Shown: positions 12,027 through 23,036, counted from the first letter of the stretch. The stretch is DNA of 64,000 nt from Mermis nigrescens (GCA_036768485.1 JAVLUZ010000169.1:1118936-1182935); one strand, 5' to 3'. A program made the numbers and translations. Notes: generated from the sequence alone by a model not told the origin.

Positions 12027-12649
12027 CATAAAAATTATGTATCTGGTCAAGCATTTTTTCCGATTTTCGCCCTACTTTATCTAGAAATTTTCCCTGCTGA
12101 GATGCTTCCCTGCGTGCATGCCTTGTTGTTACTGTAATTATTTACTGTTCGAAGAAAGCACGAACACAACAAGTCACTAATGAATAAGTGATGTACAACT
12201 AATTTCGCTTCATCTGTCGGTAATTCAGTAGAACATTAATCGCGAAAAGTTGCTAAAATTACAGTAAAAAGTGAACGAGGCAGCCATATAGATCAGCGAA
12301 TACATCGGATATGCTGCAAATGTGATCTGTTTCGTTTGATAAAGAGAAATACGATATAACAATACGTCGCGAGGATGAACAGAAAAAATTCGCAGTTATT
12401 TCAAGTGATTTCTAGAGCATCTCATCCGTAGATGCGAAGCAGGGCGGCTTTAGGGGTCAGCCAGAGTTCTTAGCCTCAAAAATAGGCATAAATTGATGGT
12501 CATTGCAGCAAAAAATATTAATTTTCATCAATTCCCAGGAACTTTTCCATTTAGGTCCCCTCCCGTGTGTCGTCTCGTCTCCCACTCATTTGCATGGATC
12601 TGCATACTACCGAAACTTTGCCGTTTAAAAAACAATTATTGATATTATT

Positions 12650-13197
12650 TTGTGAAGTCTGTGGAAATTTTTTGTCACGTTGTGGAAATTTTTGTCAAGT
12701 TGTGAAAAATTTTTGTCAAGTTGTGAAAATTTTTTGTCAAGTTGTGAAAATTTTTTGTCAAGTTGTGAAGATTTTTTTGTCAAGTTGTGAAAATTTTTTG
12801 TCAAGTTGTGAAATATTTTTGTCAAGTTGTGAAAATTTTTTGTCAAGTTGTGAAAATTTTTTGTCAAGTTGTGAAATTTTTTTGTCAAGTTGTGAAATAT
12901 TTTAGTGTAAATATATTTTGTCAAGTTGTGAAATATTTTTACGTGCTTAAGCATAGTACTTTTGTCAAGTTGTGAAACATTTTTGTCACGTTGTGGAAAT
13001 TTTTTGTCAAGTTGTGAAAATTTTTGTCAAGTTGTGAAAATTTTTTGTCAAGTTGTGAAATATTTTTGTCAAGTTGTGAAAATTTTTTGTCAAGTTGTGA
13101 AATATTTTTGTCAAGTTGTGGAAATTTTTTGTCAAGTTGTGAAAATTTTTTGTCAAGTTGTGAAATATTTTTGTCAAGGTGTGAAATATTTTTGTAA
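12650..13197 (+). repeat. Minisatellite of about 20-bp units, left arm
   Basis: About two dozen units of TTTGTCAAGTTGTGAAAA with variation in the A/T run, interrupted near 12903 and 12941-12960. Repeating CQVVKIF-like frames on both strands are artefacts of the array. Confidence 0.95.
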
Positions 13198-13569
13198 AAT
13201 TTTTATATTTTGCTGAAAGTATGCAGTTTTACGAGTTTTTTGCTAAAATAATAGGAAGTCATCCATCGGCCAAAAAAAGGAAAAAATAGATGAAAAATAT
13301 GAGTTTTAAGCACTCAATTCTGGTGTCTCAGCTTGATCAAAAGCTGTTTACACCTTAAAAATCAAAATTGCTTCAATTCTGCATCACGAATGCAGGTTTA
13401 CTGCATCCATGACCCCAGCTGGCACGACGTGGACGTATGAAGCTCGCCAGCCACGAGATAATATAAAAAACATTCTTAGCACAATGTACAAAAAAGGAAA
13501 TAGGACAGTGTATGATCGCAGGGTATAAATAACGTGTGTATTTACCGCTCGGCCAGTCAAACAAGTATA

Positions 13570-13607
13570 CGTGCGCCCACGAACTCTTTTCAAGGAGGTA
13601 GCGCACG
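13570..13607 (+). other. Hairpin H1 with conserved 24-nt loop
   Basis: The 7 bp stem CGTGCGC (13570-13576) pairs with GCGCACG (13601-13607). The 24-base loop begins CCACGAAC and ends GGTA. Hairpin H2 at 13804-13841 has the same architecture with compensatory stem changes. Confidence 0.5.
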
Positions 13608-13803
13608 CACCTTTTCACTTCACCAGGCACACTGTACACCCCAACCGCCACTAACCCGGATCGCGGGGTACGGCTGAGAATGTACAACAAAACAAAATCG
13701 AAAACGAACAGAGGCCGCTACACATCGCCGGCACTTGCTCCTCACAAGGCACGACATGTAAACGGGAAACAAAACAAAATTCAGAAAAAATAATAAAGGT
13801 ATA

Positions 13804-13841
13804 CACGTGTCCACGAACCTGTTTCACCAGGGTAACACGTG
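13804..13841 (+). other. Hairpin H2, directly downstream of PolB
   Basis: Stem CACGTGT (13804-13810) pairs with ACACGTG (13835-13841) around a 24-base loop that also begins CCACGAAC and ends GGTA. It lies 11 bases beyond the polymerase stop codon. Four of seven stem pairs differ from H1, and in each both sides changed together. Confidence 0.5.
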
Positions 13842-13851
13842 CACCCTACAA

Positions 13852-16800
13852 TCAAAAGCCGAACGGTAAAGTACAGTAATCGGGGACCAAAGAACGTTTA
13901 TCATACACAACCCTATAATCTTTTTTGTACACCGCGGTAAAAACGTTTCTCATATTATCCCTGAGAATTTTCTTTTCCAAAACGGTCTTTATGATCTCGT
14001 TTCCTGAACAGAAACCGATGACCATTTGTTTCATTATGTCGAAATCGATCTCTTTTCTAGTGTTGAACGTTAAACGGAACCCCCGAATTTTATGAGTCTG
14101 ATTTACAATATTTTTCCCGTCAATAGTAACCCTGTATGCGTAATTTTTTGGCCCTCCCGCTACGAATTCACAAATGTAAGCCCCATCCCCATAACCGCTA
14201 AGCTCGTCGGTCATATCGCCCAAGTAACGGCCTATCGGAACCGTATAATTATCATTTTTCCGAGTTAAATAAATAATTGAATCGGTGTCGAAATAAATAA
14301 CGCGCGTGTCTAATTTTTCTAAATATGAATACAATTTAAGTCTAGCTTGTGCTGTTACATAAGAAGCTATTACGGGATTTGTGTTATTTAACGCTTCTAA
14401 AAATTCGTCTTCTACGACATAAGTTGTACATGCCATGCGCTCGCCTAAAAACTGTACAGTGCTAACTTTTTTCGTAGGATCGAACATTAACTTTACAAAT
14501 TTTTCCGGCTCGGTGAAATATTCGACCTGAGATAAATTATTGCGCTGACCGAATTTTCCCCAAAAAGAATTTAACATAAGTTTAGCTAAAGCGCGCATAC
14601 CTGAGTTTTTCTCAATTTTTTGCCTGTCTAACCTTATACCCTCGACTTCTTCGTATCGCCTTATATATTCTTCTTTTTCTGCTTCCGTTGAACATCCCTT
14701 TGGCCATCCGTCCGCCTGCTGCTTTAATCGTAGGAACGTGTTGATATATTCTGTGAAAAGCCCTCCCTCCTTGGTCGTTGGGTCGTATTTTTCGATTTCT
14801 GTATAGTGCCAAACTTCGTGGATTTTTGTTACATGTGTAGCCTTTATCGATTGCTTTGTACAGTTCTAGGGAAACCCAGGCGCCTGTGATTGATCTTTCT
14901 TCGTCTGAATGCTCACAGACGTCCTGCTTTTCAAAAACACAGGTCCGGCAGAGGGGGAATAATAATTTGCCGTCGTGTCGAAAAGGTAGGACTGGGTGGT
15001 ACAAACCCCGAGGGGGGACGACTGTACATTTAATAATACCATTATACGGTTTATCATACAACGAAACAAAATTTTCAGTGATAATTACAGGGTGTTTTAA
15101 TGGAAATTCGCCCGTCTTACATACCCAAGGATACAAACTACATACATCTGTATAAGAAATTTTTTCGCCTTCTTTACATTCATGATACAACTTTACAGCG
15201 TTTGTACGACCGCCGTAAAATGCTTCTCTCGGCGATAACGGAGTTACAAAATTTACAGAATCGAAAAAACGTTTCATATTTACATTTTGTTCAAGCTCTC
15301 GCTTCAGTTCACATTCCCATTTTTCTACAACTGTATAACCCGAATTTTCTAACGCTTTACGTCTATCTACAGTGGCCTGATACGCTTCCTCGAACGTTCG
15401 ATTATCTAGAGTTCGCTGCTTTCTATTTACAATATTACATTTTGTACACCCGTGATAGTAACAACCGTTGAATTCATAGATTGTGTTCCCCGAGATCCCG
15501 TCGACTTTAAACCGCCCAATTTTTACCTCACCCCCGTTTAATTTATGTCGAATACGAATATTTTGAGTTTCCGAAAGCCATTTTAACCATTTTAATGCTA
15601 TTATCGATTGATTTTCTTGAGACCGGTACCCGTGAGCTGGAACAATGCCAATACGTTCGGGTTTGAGAAAATTTTTACGAAAGACGTGATTACAGGCCGA
15701 AGCTATTGTTAAACTGACTAGAAAAGGATCTACGCCCGTTTCGTCAATGAAAATTTGACGAAACTTTAAACAACAACGCCTTAAAATATCTACATCGGAA
15801 TTACAGTATTCTACAAGCTCTTTTTGTAAATCAAAGGGTTCGTTTTTTGCTTTTTCAGTTTCGTACCATTTAAAAAATTCCTCGCGCGCCTCGTCTTTCA
15901 TAGTGTTGGGTGAGTAGTGTTCGGAGTCGGGTAGGGGGCCGATATAGTTTTGGTTGTTTTTTGTGTTGAAAAGATGTGGGAAGTACCCCTTCTTCAGCTC
16001 TGGAATCCCGAAAGTTTTTGGAAGAGAAGAAAGGGGCATGGGTAGGAAATTTAACGAATCGATAACCCGAACACCCCCCACTTCCAACATTATGACTTCG
16101 AGACCGCGCGTTACGATTTTGGGTAAAACTGTACAATTTTCGTGTAAATATTCGAGTAAAAATTGAGAATCGAAACCGCGAGCGTTATGGGCTAAAACTG
16201 TGGCGCCCCGATGCTGCTCGCTAAATAACCATTTACAGAAATTTTCTAGACATTTATCGCCCAAAAACGTATACTTGCCACAGTTCTGACAAAAATCTGT
16301 ATCTATACATTTTTCACAAACGCGATGAGCTATACAACAATTTGGTTCGTGCTTGAAAATTTTTCCGTACTTGTTTTCCCCAATTTCTACATCCTGACGA
16401 GTTTCGAAATCAAAAAATATAAAGAAAGGTTTTCGTTTTGGTTCGGAATTCTTGTCTATAGGTTTCATATAACATTGATGATTGTCTCGATCTACATTAC
16501 AATTACACGTTTTACAGAAAAACTGATTACATTTATGATTTTTACCGTATTTGCTGCTTATTAATTGATTACAAGATTTACAACGTTTTATAGCCTGACA
16601 GACTGAAAGACGAGCTTGATCGTTAGTTTTTGACGGTTTTCCTACTTTATGCTTGTCAAAACATGATTCGCTCACGAACCATCGATTACATTCGTTACAT
16701 AATTGCCAATTTACAAATGTACATTCAGGAGACGAATCACAACATCTACATTCGCCCTTGTTACATTCGTGTCGCTCAGAATTTGATCATACGGTTTATC

Positions 16801-18048
16801 ACAGGTTTCACAATAATATAGATGCGCCAAAAAATGCGGGGACTCGAGTAATTAAATCAAAATGATTATGGTGAGTGGTACAAATGTATAATTTTTTCGG
16901 CCGTAGGGCCTGCGAAAATTAACGAATCGTTAAAATCTCGAGAATAAACTTTCAATTGATATGTGGGTGATAAAATGGTCTGAATTTTACGAACTTCTTC
17001 AATCCCGCAGAGTGCCCTATGCTCCCCTAGCCCCGCTTCGACCATTAAACTTTCAGCCAAACGTTTTTGTAACGTGTAACGACTTTTGTCTCCCTTTCTT
17101 ATAGTCTCCCATCTGGGGGTGGTTGTCTAATTTAGCTTTTCCCGTGACTATAGCCCTAGCCAAACATAATTTATCAGTGTTTTGGATTTGGATAAAACAC
17201 CCCCGTTCCCGCAGTGTCTTTGAAACCAAGTGTCCCAATTTACGATTCTTGTTTTAGTTCTTTTTCGGTAATTACCACCGCCCATGGGGGCGTTAACGAT
17301 AATAACGTTCAAACTTATTACCTCATCGAACGAAAAATCCTTCCTCGACTGATTAACTCGTTCTGCGACGCTTAAAATCCGATCGGCGGTCATAAATTGC
17401 CTGGGGACGAAAGGAATTATTACGTGTCGGTCCAGACTAGGGTGAATTAGCTCGACTCCGACCAAATCGTCGGGGCTACAACCGTCTAAAATCCTTTCCA
17501 ACGCGCTGTTTAAAACGGACTGGAGGAATCCGCCAAAACCGCGGAGCTCCTCCACGCGTAGGAAACGTAGGTTGTAGCCCCTGGCCTCAGAGTTGAACCG
17601 CTTCACTCTCGTCCTGAACATTTCGCCGACAACGTAATAATCATTCGCCTCTCGTCCCCAGCCGACCTGCGCTCCTTCCTCTTCGCCGAAAATAACGTCC
17701 CAGAATTCGGGCGATCCGAAATTTGTTCTGTCCGCTTTTGATAATTTGACGAATTCTTGGAAAATGAACGAAATAATTTTTTCTTCGCCGACCCATAATC
17801 GGCTATCGACGACGAGCTTTTGAAGCGTTTGACGATTTATAACCGGCTCTCGTAAGTTCCTGGGACGACCCGTCTTCAACAATAGTAGCCCAAAATTGTG
17901 CCGTTATCGCGTTCCGAACGCCTATTCTTCCATACTCCAAAATTTTTCGTAGTATTACGCCAATAAGTCGTTCGTTTCCGACCCATATTCTCGACTCGAC
18001 CACCGCCAATAGTGTGTTGAAAGCTGGAAGTTCGAAGTGTGCCGCCAT
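13852..18048 (-). pseudogene. polB: Protein-primed family B DNA polymerase (Polinton/bidnavirus type), frameshifted
   Basis: Starting at an ATG at 18048, the gene runs on the minus strand for about 1,400 codon-equivalents through at least seven frame changes: about 17850, 17230, 17065, 16865, 16815, 16785 and 14833. The longest intact frame is 14612-16675. Seen in order: an N-terminal region typical of insect Polinton and bidnavirus polymerases; Cys-rich zinc-finger-like clusters; exonuclease motifs FFDFET near 16411, NARGFD near 16186 and YCNSD near 15808; FYGGR near 15217; polymerase motif A DVCSLYP near 15148; motif B KLMLNSFWG near 14580; motif C FDTDS near 14289. It would replicate the element with a terminal protein as primer. 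All catalytic motifs survive, so decay may be fairly recent. Confidence 0.85.
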
Positions 18049-18087
18049 AGTTCTTGAGAAGAATGAGCTCGCTAGCTCTGCTTGGCC

Positions 18088-18096
18088 TATTTATAG
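18088..18096 (-). promoter_or_regulatory. TATA box of the PolB gene
   Basis: The minus strand reads CTATAAATA about 40-48 bases before the polymerase ATG at 18048. That leaves a very short 5' leader of roughly 10-20 bases. Confidence 0.6.
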
Positions 18097-18116
18097 TCAG
18101 AGTGCTCCGTGAGCCG

Positions 18117-18168
18117 TTCCGGAACAACTTGCAAATCCGTTCCGGAAGGTCTGTAAGCCCTTCCGGAA
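18117..18168. promoter_or_regulatory. Three TTCCGGAA palindromes upstream of the PolB TATA box
   Basis: TTCCGGAA occurs at 18117-18124, 18140-18147 and 18161-18168, spaced 23 and 21 bases, close to two helical turns. The first and third are followed by CAACTTGC. The evenness and position just upstream of a TATA box suggest binding sites for a dimeric factor; CCGGAA is also the core of ETS sites. Confidence 0.5.
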
Positions 18169-18290
18169 CAACTTGCGTGATGAGTAATCATTGCGCGCAA
18201 ATTGCAAAATATGACGTAACATACTGAAATTTCTTGTAGTGCTTTGACGATGACTCATCCTGATACTTAAGTCATGTTTTGGCTGCCTAG

Positions 18291-18480
18291 CACACCTAGG
18301 CGTCTGGGGGGTATGCAACCCCCTCCGAGAAACCAAAATACCCCCAGAATTCAATTTTTATGTTTATTTCGTAATTGTTTGATGCCAATGAATAGTGCTC
18401 GATGAGAAACGTTGAAAAATGGGTGTTTTTTCGCCATAACATCATTTTTAAGGCAATTTTCGACCTTATGGTGCCTAGCC
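18291..18480 (+). mobile_element. MITE family 1 copy, truncated, inside the Polinton
   Basis: The family core GATAGTGCTCGATGAGAAACG is present in near-intact form (GAATAGTGCTCGATGAGAA). The far end is truncated at GACCTTATGGTG. It lies upstream of the polymerase promoter. Confidence 0.7.
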
Positions 18481-18849
18481 TCTAAAAGAAAGGATAGAAA
18501 AACATAAAAATTAATACTTTCTGAGAAATTGTTTGCAGTTATAGGAATTTTTCGGTGAGTCACGTGAATTTTATTTGAAATGTGCGGTCAATAATTCCAC
18601 AACATTCATACGTCCACGTCGTGCCAGCTGGGGTCATGGATGCAGTAAACCTGCATTCATGATGCAGAATTGAAGCAATTTTAATTTTTTAAGGTGTAAA
18701 CAGCTTTTGATCAAGCTGAGACACCAGAATTGAGTGCTTAAAACTCATATTTTTCATCTATTTTTCCTTTTTTTTGGCCGATGGATGACTTCCTACTATT
18801 TTAGCAAAAAAACTCGTAAAACCGCATACTTTCAGCAAAATATAAAAAT

Positions 18850-19432
18850 TTTACAAAAATATTTCACACCTTGACAAAAATATTTCACAACTTGACAAAA
18901 GATTTCCACAACGTGACAAAAATATTTCACAACGTGACAAAAATATTTCACAACTTGACAAAAAATTTTCACAACTTGACAAAAATATTTCACAACTTGA
19001 CAAAAAATTTCCACAACTTGACAAAAAATTTTCACAACTTGACAAAAAATTTCACAACTTGACAAAAAATTTTCACAACTTGACAAAAAATTTTCACAAC
19101 TTGACAAAAATATTTCACAACGTGACAAAAAATTTTCACAACTTGACAAAAAATTTTCACAACTTGACAAAAAAAATTTCACAACTTGACAAAAAATTTT
19201 CACAACTTGACAAAAAATTTTCACAACTTGACAAAAATATTTCACAACGTGACAAAAAATTTCCACAACTTGACAAAAAATTTTCACAACTTGACAAAAA
19301 ATTTCCACAACGTGACAAAAAAATTTTCACAACGTGACAAAAAATTTTCACAACTTGACAAAAATTTTTCACAACCTGACAAAAAATTTCCACAACTTGT
19401 CAAAAAATTTCCACGACTTCACAAAAAATATA
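18850..19432 (-). repeat. Minisatellite of about 20-bp units, right arm
   Basis: About 28 inverted units (TTCACAACTTGACAAAAA and variants such as CAACGTGAC) mirror the left arm. It is not the same length or variant order as the left array. Confidence 0.95.
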
Positions 19433-19987
19433 TCAATAATTGGTTTTAAACGGCAAAGTTTTCGCTAGTATGCAGACCCATGCAAATGAGAAAGAGACGA
19501 GACATACACGGGAGGGGGCCTAAATGGAAAAGTTTCTGGGAATTGATGAAAATTAAAACTTTTTGCTGCAATGACCATCAATTTATGCCTATTTTTGAGG
19601 CTGAGGCTGACCCCCAGAACCGTCCTGCTTCGCATCTACGGATGAGATGCCTAGAAATCACTTGAAATTGCTGCGAATTTTTTCATGTTCAACCTGCGAC
19701 GTATTGTCATATCGTATTTCTCTTTATCAAAACGAAACAGATCACATTTGCAGCATATCCGATGTATTCGCTGATCAATATGGCTGCCTCGTTCATTTTT
19801 ACTGTAATTTTTAGCAAAATTAGTTGTACATTACTTATTTATTCGTATTGTTGTGTACGTGCTTTCTTTGAACAGTAAAAATACATACAACAAGGCATGC
19901 ATGCGGGAAGCATCTCAACAGGGAAAATTTCTAGATAAAATAGGGCGAAAATCGGAAAAATGCTTGACCAGATACATAATTTTTAAG

Positions 19988-20136
19988 CAGACACGTAGAT
20001 CTGGGGAAATAGGGTCCCTGACCCCCCAAAATTCAGAAAAATCGGACTTTTTAAACGTTGTTTCGTGCTATTTTTGGACATAGTCCTCCCAAATCAGTGC
20101 TGGTCCCCCCAAATAGGACGGCCAGCCACGTGCCTG
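19988..20136 (-). mobile_element. MITE family 2 copy in right Polinton arm
   Basis: Mirror image of 11870-12026, bounded by CAGACACGTAG and CACGTGCCTG. Confidence 0.7.
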
Positions 20137-20407
20137 TTTTATGCCATTTTTAGCATTTTTTGGCACATGAGCTGATACCCCTAGATAGACCATGCAACCT
20201 GAGGAACAACACTGCAAGATAGACCATGCTATAACAGACGGCGCGGTAGGAGCCCCCCTATACATACACCCTCCCCTGTCTAAAGCTCTATATACTTCAA
20301 CGTTGCACCCTCAGCTTACCTCAGGGTGCAGAATTTTACGTCATCGCCTATGTTATAACACAGCCTATCCTACAGCGTTGCACCCCAGGGTCACAGCCAT
20401 TTCTACT

Positions 20408-20413
20408 GGTGTA
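20408..20413 (+). repeat. Right target-site duplication of the Polinton (GGTGTA)
   Basis: One mismatch to GGCGTA at 11588-11593. Confidence 0.7.
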
Positions 20414-21124
20414 AAACATTCTAACGAAAACCTCTAATAAAAACGTGTCTCAAAAGTGCGTTTTTCTGGATATCTTAAATCGCAGCGGATAATTGTATTT
20501 GAATTTCTAGCTGTTCAATAACGACGTCATGTTTGACTTCACTGTAGAATTTAAAGAAAATTCATGAATTAGTATCCGAGATCCACGAGTCCAAACATAC
20601 CCTATCCATAACGTATACTTATAATCTTGTGTTACTTTGCAGAAGCACAGCTTAAGTGTGACTTCCCAAATTTGGTCTCCAGGGGTTCATGGGACCTCTG
20701 AGTTCGGAATTGAGCACGATTTGGCGCGGTAAAACACGTAGGGGACGGCTTGACAGCAGATTAGGAAAGGTTCCAAAACGCACGATTCCTCATTTAGGAC
20801 GAGCTAGCAGCAAACCAGGATATCAATTTTTAAATTATCTTTTGAATGTGCGAATCAACGTGCGTACGAATCAATGTAAATACGAAAGCAGCAAATACAC
20901 GCCTTACGAAAATGCTGATACGATTTCAAATATCTCTGCTTCCAGCGGCTAATTTTATAATATACTTGACTATCCTTTTTTCCTTATATGTTTTCCACAG
21001 CGAGTGCGAAATTTGTGTCCCCCTCACAGCTATAACGGCGCTAATCTTAGAAGTGCGGCTTTTTTTAAAGGTAGATAATAAAAAAATTAGTGCCCCCATT
21101 TTTTCTTGTTTACACTCAATACCG

Positions 21125-21700
21125 AGCGCGTCGTGAGTGTGTAAAGTTTACACCCAAAATTCAAATAATTTGCGTAGCGCCAATTTTTTTAAAATGTTCT
21201 CCCTAATTAGTAGGTTACGAATCTGGTCTTAAAATTTCTTTACACTCATTGGTTGTTGCACAGGTGTGTAAACTAGACGTTTTTTTTTTACAATTTTCAT
21301 GTGGCCAAGCATATTTAACTCAGTTTTACATCCTATGCAGTCTGATTGGTTTCAAAAGGTAGACGGTTAAAAAATCTTAGGAGTGACTTTTTTAATTTTT
21401 TTTCAAAAAGTAATATTTTCGAATTTAAAGGCGGTTTATTGTAAAGAGTCTGCGACAAAAAAAAGATTTTTCCCTGCTATATTCTTCACTTGGTAGCAGA
21501 ACGTGGTAACTACCTTCTAAAATGTGCCTCGTCTTGAGCGCTACACGTCAAAATTTATTTTGTTTCTTTACAATCAGTATTGCGTTATTAGTGCAAGTGT
21601 AAACTTTACACTGAAAAAATTTTTTCCGCCTATAGCGTCGAGGATGATGAATTTTAAAAAAAAATGTTTTCATTAATTAGTAGGTTACAATTCTGGTCTT
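21125..21700 (-). repeat. Satellite S1, inverted copy
   Basis: Units contain GTGTAAAGTTTACAC, TTAGTAGGTTACGAATCTGG and TTTACACTCATT, the reverse orientation of the arrays at 5.8 and 61.8 kb. Confidence 0.6.
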
Positions 21701-21904
21701 AAAATTTTTATATGCATCTTTCAGCCGTTGTTTGCAAATTTTCTGCGCAATTTGCAGTATCTTTAATTGTCACATGAGCTGAAAGGGAAACAAGAGACAT
21801 TAATAAGCAAAACAAAATTAGCCGTTAAGTGATTAAAGAAATCTGCTTAGCTGAAATTGTAAAATTTTGGTGCGCATAGTGATTTAAAATAATTTAACTT
21901 GCAT

Positions 21905-22260
21905 GAGAAACGGGAGGAGGTCAGACCCAAAAAATTTTAAAAGTGCCTTTTTTTGCACCAAAAAACGAAGGGTTTTTGACGTTTCAGACAATGATTGTTG
22001 TTGTTAGGACATAAACGTGCAAATTTTTCAAAAACTCAAAAAATTGAGTAAATTGAACAAAATACAGTGAAAAAATGTGTATGATGAGCCGAAATTTTTG
22101 ATATTTTTGAGCCAAATTTGAGCTAAAAACGCTTGAAAGCGCACTCTTTTTGCAAGTTTTAACGACGTTTACAAAAAATCGACAATTCTGGGGAGTTGCA
22201 GCCATTTTGCGGGTGGATCAGTTTCCATTCTGTGCCTTCAAACCCCCTCCCTAACCAACC
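21905..22260 (+). mobile_element. MITE family 3 copy
   Basis: It has the phrases AAAAGTGCCTTTTTTTGC, TTTTTGACGTTTCAGA and a GCGGGTGG end. The far end resembles CGTATGCA found at 39.2 kb. Confidence 0.5.
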
Positions 22261-23036
22261 CCTAAAGAATACGTATGCAGCTGACTCCCAAACAATGCAA
22301 GAAGGAAGTAACCTTGAAAAAATTGTACGATGACACCGCTTATACTATCCAATTTTTGGACATAATGGAATGTATCCTTTATGGGCCATTCTGTATGAGG
22401 ATTGATTCTAAGATTAAATTTTTTAAAAACTGTATGTTTTCTAAAAAATGAACATACTTTCTGCATTTATTTCCCAATAACATATTTTCAACTTATTAGT
22501 TTTTTCCCAACTCTAGATTATTAAATACAATTTTCTAGACTATAAAGAGAGCCTCTTGGTTGCTTACTGGTTTCACGAATTAGAATAGTTATCCGTTTGT
22601 GAATGGAAATTAACTTTTACTTTTTTATCATAAATCAGAGTGATCCGAATTTTCAGTGTTTTTCGTCAATAAATCAATGGGTTTTTGTGACTATTAGTCG
22701 AAGGTGACAAAACGAGTTTTTACTCTGCAGAATAAAGAGCATGCATTCCAATAATTTTGTTTAGTCAGTTTGTTCAGCAATCTTTTCTGAACCAGAAATC
22801 TCTCCTTTCCCCAAGCCCATGTGTGGTCCGACGGACCCTCCAGATCCTCCATGCCAGCTTTTGGTCATAACTCGCTATTCCGATGTTTTTCAGTAATTAA
22901 GTTGATAAAAAATTTAAGAATGAAACTGTTCAAGAAGCATTTTATGTTGTTACGTAGGCATCATATTTGTGTAATTGTTATTTGAATTATTATATTTGAA
23001 GGAACATGAAATTTTGAAGATTCACTTATGCAAAAG

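Larger units (their letters stand above)
11594..13441 (+). repeat. Left terminal inverted repeat of the Polinton-type element
   Basis: It pairs with 18605-20407 in inverse orientation. Landmarks outside to inside are a TATGTTATAACATAG palindrome, a MITE family 2 copy, a minisatellite, and the inner end CACGACGTGGACGTATGAA. Confidence 0.85.
11594..20407 (-). mobile_element. Polinton/Maverick-type element encoding only PolB
   Basis: The ends are AGTAG...CTACT with inverted repeats of about 1.8 kb, flanked by a 6 bp duplication (GGCGTA/GGTGTA). The 5.2 kb unique interior is occupied by a decayed protein-primed DNA polymerase B on the minus strand. Typical Polintons are 15-20 kb and also carry a retroviral-type integrase, an ATPase, a protease and capsid genes. 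No open frame resembling these is present, so this is either a deletion derivative mobilised in trans or a minimal lineage. Divergence between the arms and several frameshifts show it is not recent. A MITE family 1 copy sits near the polymerase promoter and a MITE family 2 copy in both arms. Confidence 0.8.
18605..20407 (-). repeat. Right terminal inverted repeat of the Polinton-type element
   Basis: This is the inverse of 11594-13441, ending ATTTCTACT followed by GGTGTA. It differs from the left arm by many substitutions and small indels. Confidence 0.85.
20414..23036. other. Gene-poor interval with satellite and a MITE
   Basis: It contains satellite S1 (inverted, about 21125-21700) and a MITE family 3 copy (about 21905-22260). 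Open frames at 20689-21136 have no recognisable domain. No exon is supported. Confidence 0.4.

Noticed and set aside
12567..13216. Overlapping frames on both strands with repeating CQVVKIF or FHNLTK peptides
   Set aside because: They are translations of the 20-bp minisatellite in several frames. The same happens in the right arm at 18832-19449.
13373..13814. Minus-strand frames of 64-105 codons after PolB
   Set aside because: Composition is unlike a protein, they overlap in two frames, and the only conserved parts are the two hairpins and the inverted repeat.
12650..19432. CRISPR-like regularly spaced repeats
   Set aside because: Units are contiguous with no unique spacers, and the context is a eukaryotic transposon.
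20689..21136. Two overlapping plus-strand frames with a hydrophobic stretch and a few cysteines, considered as another Ly6-like exon
   Set aside because: No C-x-C-N-x-D-x-C-N motif and no splice sites in register. DNA similarity to gene B exon 3 is too short.
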